From the NCBI GenBank assembly GCA_938005345.1, contig CALLNG010000256.1:1-16182 (forward strand): DNA of 16,182 nucleotides. The letters are read 5' to 3'. A program made the position numbers and the translations under genes. The first letter of the stretch is position 1. Each line of letters opens with the position of its first letter. Positions 16,047-16,182 of the stretch are shown piece after piece. The stretch is from an uncultured Clostridia bacterium. Its GTDB lineage: Bacteria; Bacillota; Clostridia; RUG12999. The notes under the pieces were generated by a model. It was not told the origin of the DNA. It saw only the letters and a program-made list of their open reading frames with translations, and made no database searches.

Positions 16047-16081
16047 AGTGTCTGAAAGCAATGCTTTCAGACACTTTTTTT
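16047..16081 (+). terminator. Rho-independent terminator of the giant protease gene
   Basis: AGTGTCTGAAAGC (16047-16059) and GCTTTCAGACACT (16063-16075) pair perfectly over 13 bp around a 3-nt loop, followed by a run of seven T (16075-16081). It lies 86 nt after the stop codon. Confidence 0.95.
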
Positions 16082-16133
16082 ATCTTTCATGGGATATGGA
16101 TGCACAAAAACAGCGAGATGGCGGTGCATAGGC

Positions 16134-16182
16134 TTATACAAAAAAGTTCATGCCGTATTTGGCTTTTATTATGTTGTCATCG
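16134..16182 (-). CDS. Possible C-terminus of a minus-strand gene running off the right edge
   Basis: Read on the minus strand from the window edge the frame is open and ends DDNIIKAKYGMNFFV at TAA 16136-16134. The composition looks protein-like and the gene would converge on the protease gene, but 15 residues are too few to name a family, and chance cannot be excluded. Confidence 0.25.
   Translation of the reverse strand, partial: DDNIIKAKYGMNFFV

Noticed and set aside
15985..16080. Frame after the protease stop with a basic GRPKNRLFKSL stretch, possibly a transposase scrap
   Set aside because: It has no start or ribosome site and runs straight through the terminator hairpin; no insertion-sequence ends are seen.

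Overview
The window looks like a chromosomal segment of an anaerobic, Gram-positive-type bacterium of the Bacillota, most likely Clostridia. Support comes from strong AGGAGG-type ribosome sites, consensus TTGACA/TATACT promoters, a glycyl-radical pyruvate formate-lyase operon, a DUF134 regulator fused to a NifX-like domain, a DUF1538/PII-like pair, and a giant surface protease with cohesin-like and dockerin-like modules. The genus cannot be named from the sequence alone.

Layout. (1) 1-1218, + strand: the 3' end of pflB (with the glycyl-radical loop), then pflA, the radical-SAM enzyme that activates it, closed by a strong terminator. (2) 1219-1539: no gene, but a near-perfect promoter made of two identical 18-bp direct repeats 33 bp apart. 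(3) 1540-3324, + strand: a DUF134-NifX fusion protein with a His/Cys-rich tail and an apparent internal translation start, then a patatin-like lipase, closed by a long perfect hairpin. (4) 3520-4565, - strand: an eroded pseudogene of a large glycoside-hydrolase-like protein, in at least three frames and much shortened, with its terminator still intact. (5) 4674-6910, - strand: a two-gene operon, a DUF1538 membrane protein followed with a 4-nt overlap by a double-domain PII-like protein, behind a structured GC-rich leader. (6) 7264-15960, + strand: one 2898-residue gene for a membrane-anchored M26-type (ZmpB/IgA1-protease-like) zinc metallopeptidase, followed by a terminator. (7) The last ~50 bases may hold the C-terminus of a - strand gene.

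How it fits together. pflBA serves mixed-acid fermentation. The DUF134-NifX protein is probably a metal- or Fe-S-linked regulator acting on its own promoter. The DUF1538/PII pair looks like a membrane transporter or channel with a nucleotide-sensing partner; its substrate is not known to me. The giant protease is the most striking item. From the N-terminus it has a signal peptide, a cohesin-like domain, a Gly/Ser/Pro linker, a two-helix membrane hairpin, a dockerin-like EF-hand pair, four ~200-residue Ig-like repeats, an M26-N/GLUG beta-helix region, the HETAH metallopeptidase domain, and a second beta-helix region duplicated from the first. It is AT-richer than its neighbours by eye, flanked by divergent and convergent signals, and may be an acquired host-interaction gene.
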